From: Candidatus Bathyarchaeota archaeon
Lineage (GTDB): Archaea; Thermoproteota; Bathyarchaeia; TCS64
DNA: 6,602 bases
NCBI GenBank assembly: GCA_014729945.1
Contig: WJJC01000030.1
Span: forward strand, 1 to 6,602
Direction of reading: 5' to 3'
Positions 5,711-6,602 of the stretch are shown here, in pieces; the stretch's first letter is position 1, and each line of letters opens with the position of its first letter. The notes below the pieces were generated by a model. That model had not been told where the DNA came from and searched no databases. It was given only the letters and a program-made list of their open reading frames with translations. The position numbers and the translations under genes are program-made.

Positions 5711-6079
5711 ATGGTTAAGAGTTATGTAAGGATCTATGGGCCTCCACTACTAAAAGCAATCAGAAAATTAGAGGGAGTAGCCGTTGATCTATCAAACAAG
5801 ACAGAGATAAAGTTTAGCCACAAATGTGTGCCCTATCCAACTAGGCTGCAGAGCGACAAGAATGACTGGAACTCTTATCTCCAAAACCTGCAGAAGACAT
5901 ATAAGGACTGCTATGAACCAGAAAAGATCATTAGCGAAGCATCCATGACTCTGGGTGATTATGACTTTATGTTCGAGTGGTCAAGCAAGCCCACGCTCCA
6001 GCAGATTGAGGAGTTAATCGACCAGGTCGACAAAGCACTGGGCGAAGTAGGCGTGCTATATACTCTAACAACAGAGTAA
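5711..6079 (+). CDS. Conserved-looking archaeal protein of unknown function, 122 aa
   Basis: Not recognised. The product opens with SYVRIYGPPLLKAIRKLE, which looks like a strand, a Gly-Pro-Pro turn and a helix. It continues with a polar middle containing C40 and C67, and ends with a helix rich in Asp, Glu and Leu (about 95-112) and a short hydrophobic strand (GVLYTL). No signal peptide, membrane segment or known catalytic motif is visible. The opening vaguely recalls small uncharacterised archaeal proteins, but I cannot name a family. It follows nop10 after a likely terminator and has its own TATA-like box, so it is probably a separate unit and not part of the operon. The reading frame is very likely real, given its length, gene-like composition and clean flanks. 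Confidence 0.8.
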   Translation: MVKSYVRIYGPPLLKAIRKLEGVAVDLSNKTEIKFSHKCVPYPTRLQSDKNDWNSYLQNLQKTYKDCYEPEKIISEASMTLGDYDFMFEWSSKPTLQQIEELIDQVDKALGEVGVLYTLTTE

Positions 6080-6127
6080 CCTTCTTTTTCCTTAAAATTC
6101 TTTTAAAATAAATAAAAAATTGGGGAA
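6080..6127. terminator. Convergent AT-rich terminator region
   Basis: The 48 nt between the two converging genes hold T-tracts on both strands. On plus there is CTTCTTTTTCCTT (6081-6093). On minus, the run of As at 6114-6119 reads as a T-tract. TTAAAA (6092-6097) and TTTTAA (6101-6106) form a small inverted repeat between them. It probably ends transcription from both sides. Confidence 0.55.
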
Positions 6128-6280
6128 TTATTCGGCTTTTTTCTCAGCTTCCATCCTCTGAGAGGCCTGTTCTGCCTCTTTAAGGGCCTTTCTTTCCTGT
6201 ACCTCTTCGTAAACGATGAAGGCAGGCATGATGACCCAGAGGGCGATCATTACCCAGAAGAGAATAGTATCAGTGTTCAT
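6128..6280 (-). CDS. Small single-pass membrane protein coupled to the permease gene
   Basis: Not recognised. The 50-aa product has one transmembrane helix (about residues 6-24, [18 protein letters not shown]) and a strongly charged, probably coiled-coil C-terminal tail (25-50, rich in Glu, Lys, Ala and Gln). ATG 6280 is preferred over the longer reading from 6316. The upstream GGAGGAGG (6297-6290) is a good ribosome site, and the start comes one base after the permease stop at 6282-6284. The 12 extra residues of the longer form would lie inside the permease gene. Tight coupling suggests a role at the membrane with the transporter, for example as an accessory or stabilising subunit, but that is inference. 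It is too short for family assignment by eye. Confidence 0.75.
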   Translation of the reverse strand: MNTDTILFWVMIALWVIMPAFIVYEEVQERKALKEAEQASQRMEAEKKAE

Positions 6281-6281
6281 T

Positions 6282-6602
6282 CTATTCTTCCTCCTCCTTG
6301 ATCCTTTTCCTACCACCTAGTACATTGAAGATTCCCTTTATTCCTGATGAGAATCCTCTCTTTACCTGTGTGGTGCCTCTCCAGTCAACTTCTACATCTT
6401 CCTGCACCATCATGGTGTAGTTTACTCCAGGGATGTATAGTAGCTTCTCAGGGATCAATCCGTTTGGACGGAACATGATTACCGCGATAAGCAGTACACC
6501 CAGAAGAACTGCCTCGAAATAGGCAACTGGGAAGAAGAAGACTGACTGCAGGAACCATTTGTTTACGATGATTACACGGCGCATAGCGACGATTAATGCA
6601 CA
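6282..6602 (-). CDS. Branched-chain amino acid ABC transporter permease (LivM-like), 5' partial
   Basis: C-terminal 106 residues of an inner membrane permease of the LivH/LivM family, which imports leucine, isoleucine and valine with LivJ/LivG/LivF-type partners. The frame is open at the window edge. The ATG at 6584 is internal, since codons for CALIVA precede it. The diagnostic part is a hydrophobic helix (about 30-43, [12 protein letters not shown]) followed directly by [10 protein letters not shown], the family's FRP-x-GL ending. LivM is favoured over LivH from the general look of this ending, but both are possible. Beyond the motif there is an unusually long polar tail of about 55 residues (LLYIPGVNY, then [10 protein letters not shown]) ending in IKEEEE. 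Partner genes would lie to the right, outside the window. Confidence 0.75.
   Translation of the reverse strand, partial: CALIVAMRRVIIVNKWFLQSVFFFPVAYFEAVLLGVLLIAVIMFRPNGLIPEKLLYIPGVNYTMMVQEDVEVDWRGTTQVKRGFSSGIKGIFNVLGGRKRIKEEEE

Noticed and set aside
6281..6316. Longer 62-aa form of the small membrane protein from ATG 6316
   Set aside because: Its extra residues are an out-of-frame reading of the permease 3' end; ATG 6280 has the better-placed ribosome site.
1..6602. CRISPR array, insertion sequence, tRNA/rRNA or defence island
   Set aside because: No regularly spaced repeats, terminal inverted repeats, transposase motifs or RNA cloverleaf were seen; nearly all bases are accounted for by ordinary genes and short promoter or terminator gaps.

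Overview
The window is archaeal chromosomal DNA. The evidence is a run of archaeal/eukaryotic-type information genes: both subunits of the archaeal DNA primase, a Gins51-type GINS subunit, ribosomal proteins L44e and S27e, initiation factor aIF2-alpha and the H/ACA RNP protein Nop10. Signals also fit archaea: TATA-like boxes about 25-30 nt before several starts, Shine-Dalgarno (SD) sites inside operons, and few or no leader bases before some first genes. The lineage cannot be fixed from the sequence. The Cys-rich insertion in PriS reminds me of TACK/Asgard-type primases, but that is from memory and weak.

Layout. Positions 1-636 (+) hold the 3' part of a class I SAM-dependent methyltransferase that is already open at base 1. 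Convergent to it, 633-797 (-) encodes a 54-aa rubredoxin, and the two stop codons share the bases TTAA. A 208-nt divergent promoter region follows. From about 1006 to 5642 (+) there is a nearly gap-free cluster: priL, a 45-aa Cys-containing small ORF, priS, gins51, rpl44e, rps27e, aif2a and nop10. A 98-nt gap with its own TATA-like box splits it into a replication half (priL to gins51) and a translation half (rpl44e to nop10). A 122-aa protein of unknown function follows on its own promoter (5711-6079, +). After an AT-rich convergent terminator, the minus strand carries the C-terminal end of a branched-chain amino acid ABC permease (LivM-like, open at the right edge) and, coupled to it, a 50-aa single-pass membrane protein.

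How the genes fit together. PriL and PriS form the primase, and Gins51 is part of GINS, the partner of MCM in the replicative helicase. L44e, S27e, aIF2-alpha and Nop10 serve the ribosome, initiator tRNA delivery and rRNA pseudouridylation. Linkage of these replication and translation genes is a known archaeal arrangement. The flanking genes (methyltransferase, rubredoxin, amino acid transporter) are unrelated housekeeping or accessory genes. No CRISPR array, insertion sequence, tRNA, rRNA or defence cassette is visible. The least explained items are the 45-aa ORF inside the primase cluster, the 122-aa protein, the 50-aa membrane protein and a short upstream ORF that overlaps the L44e start.
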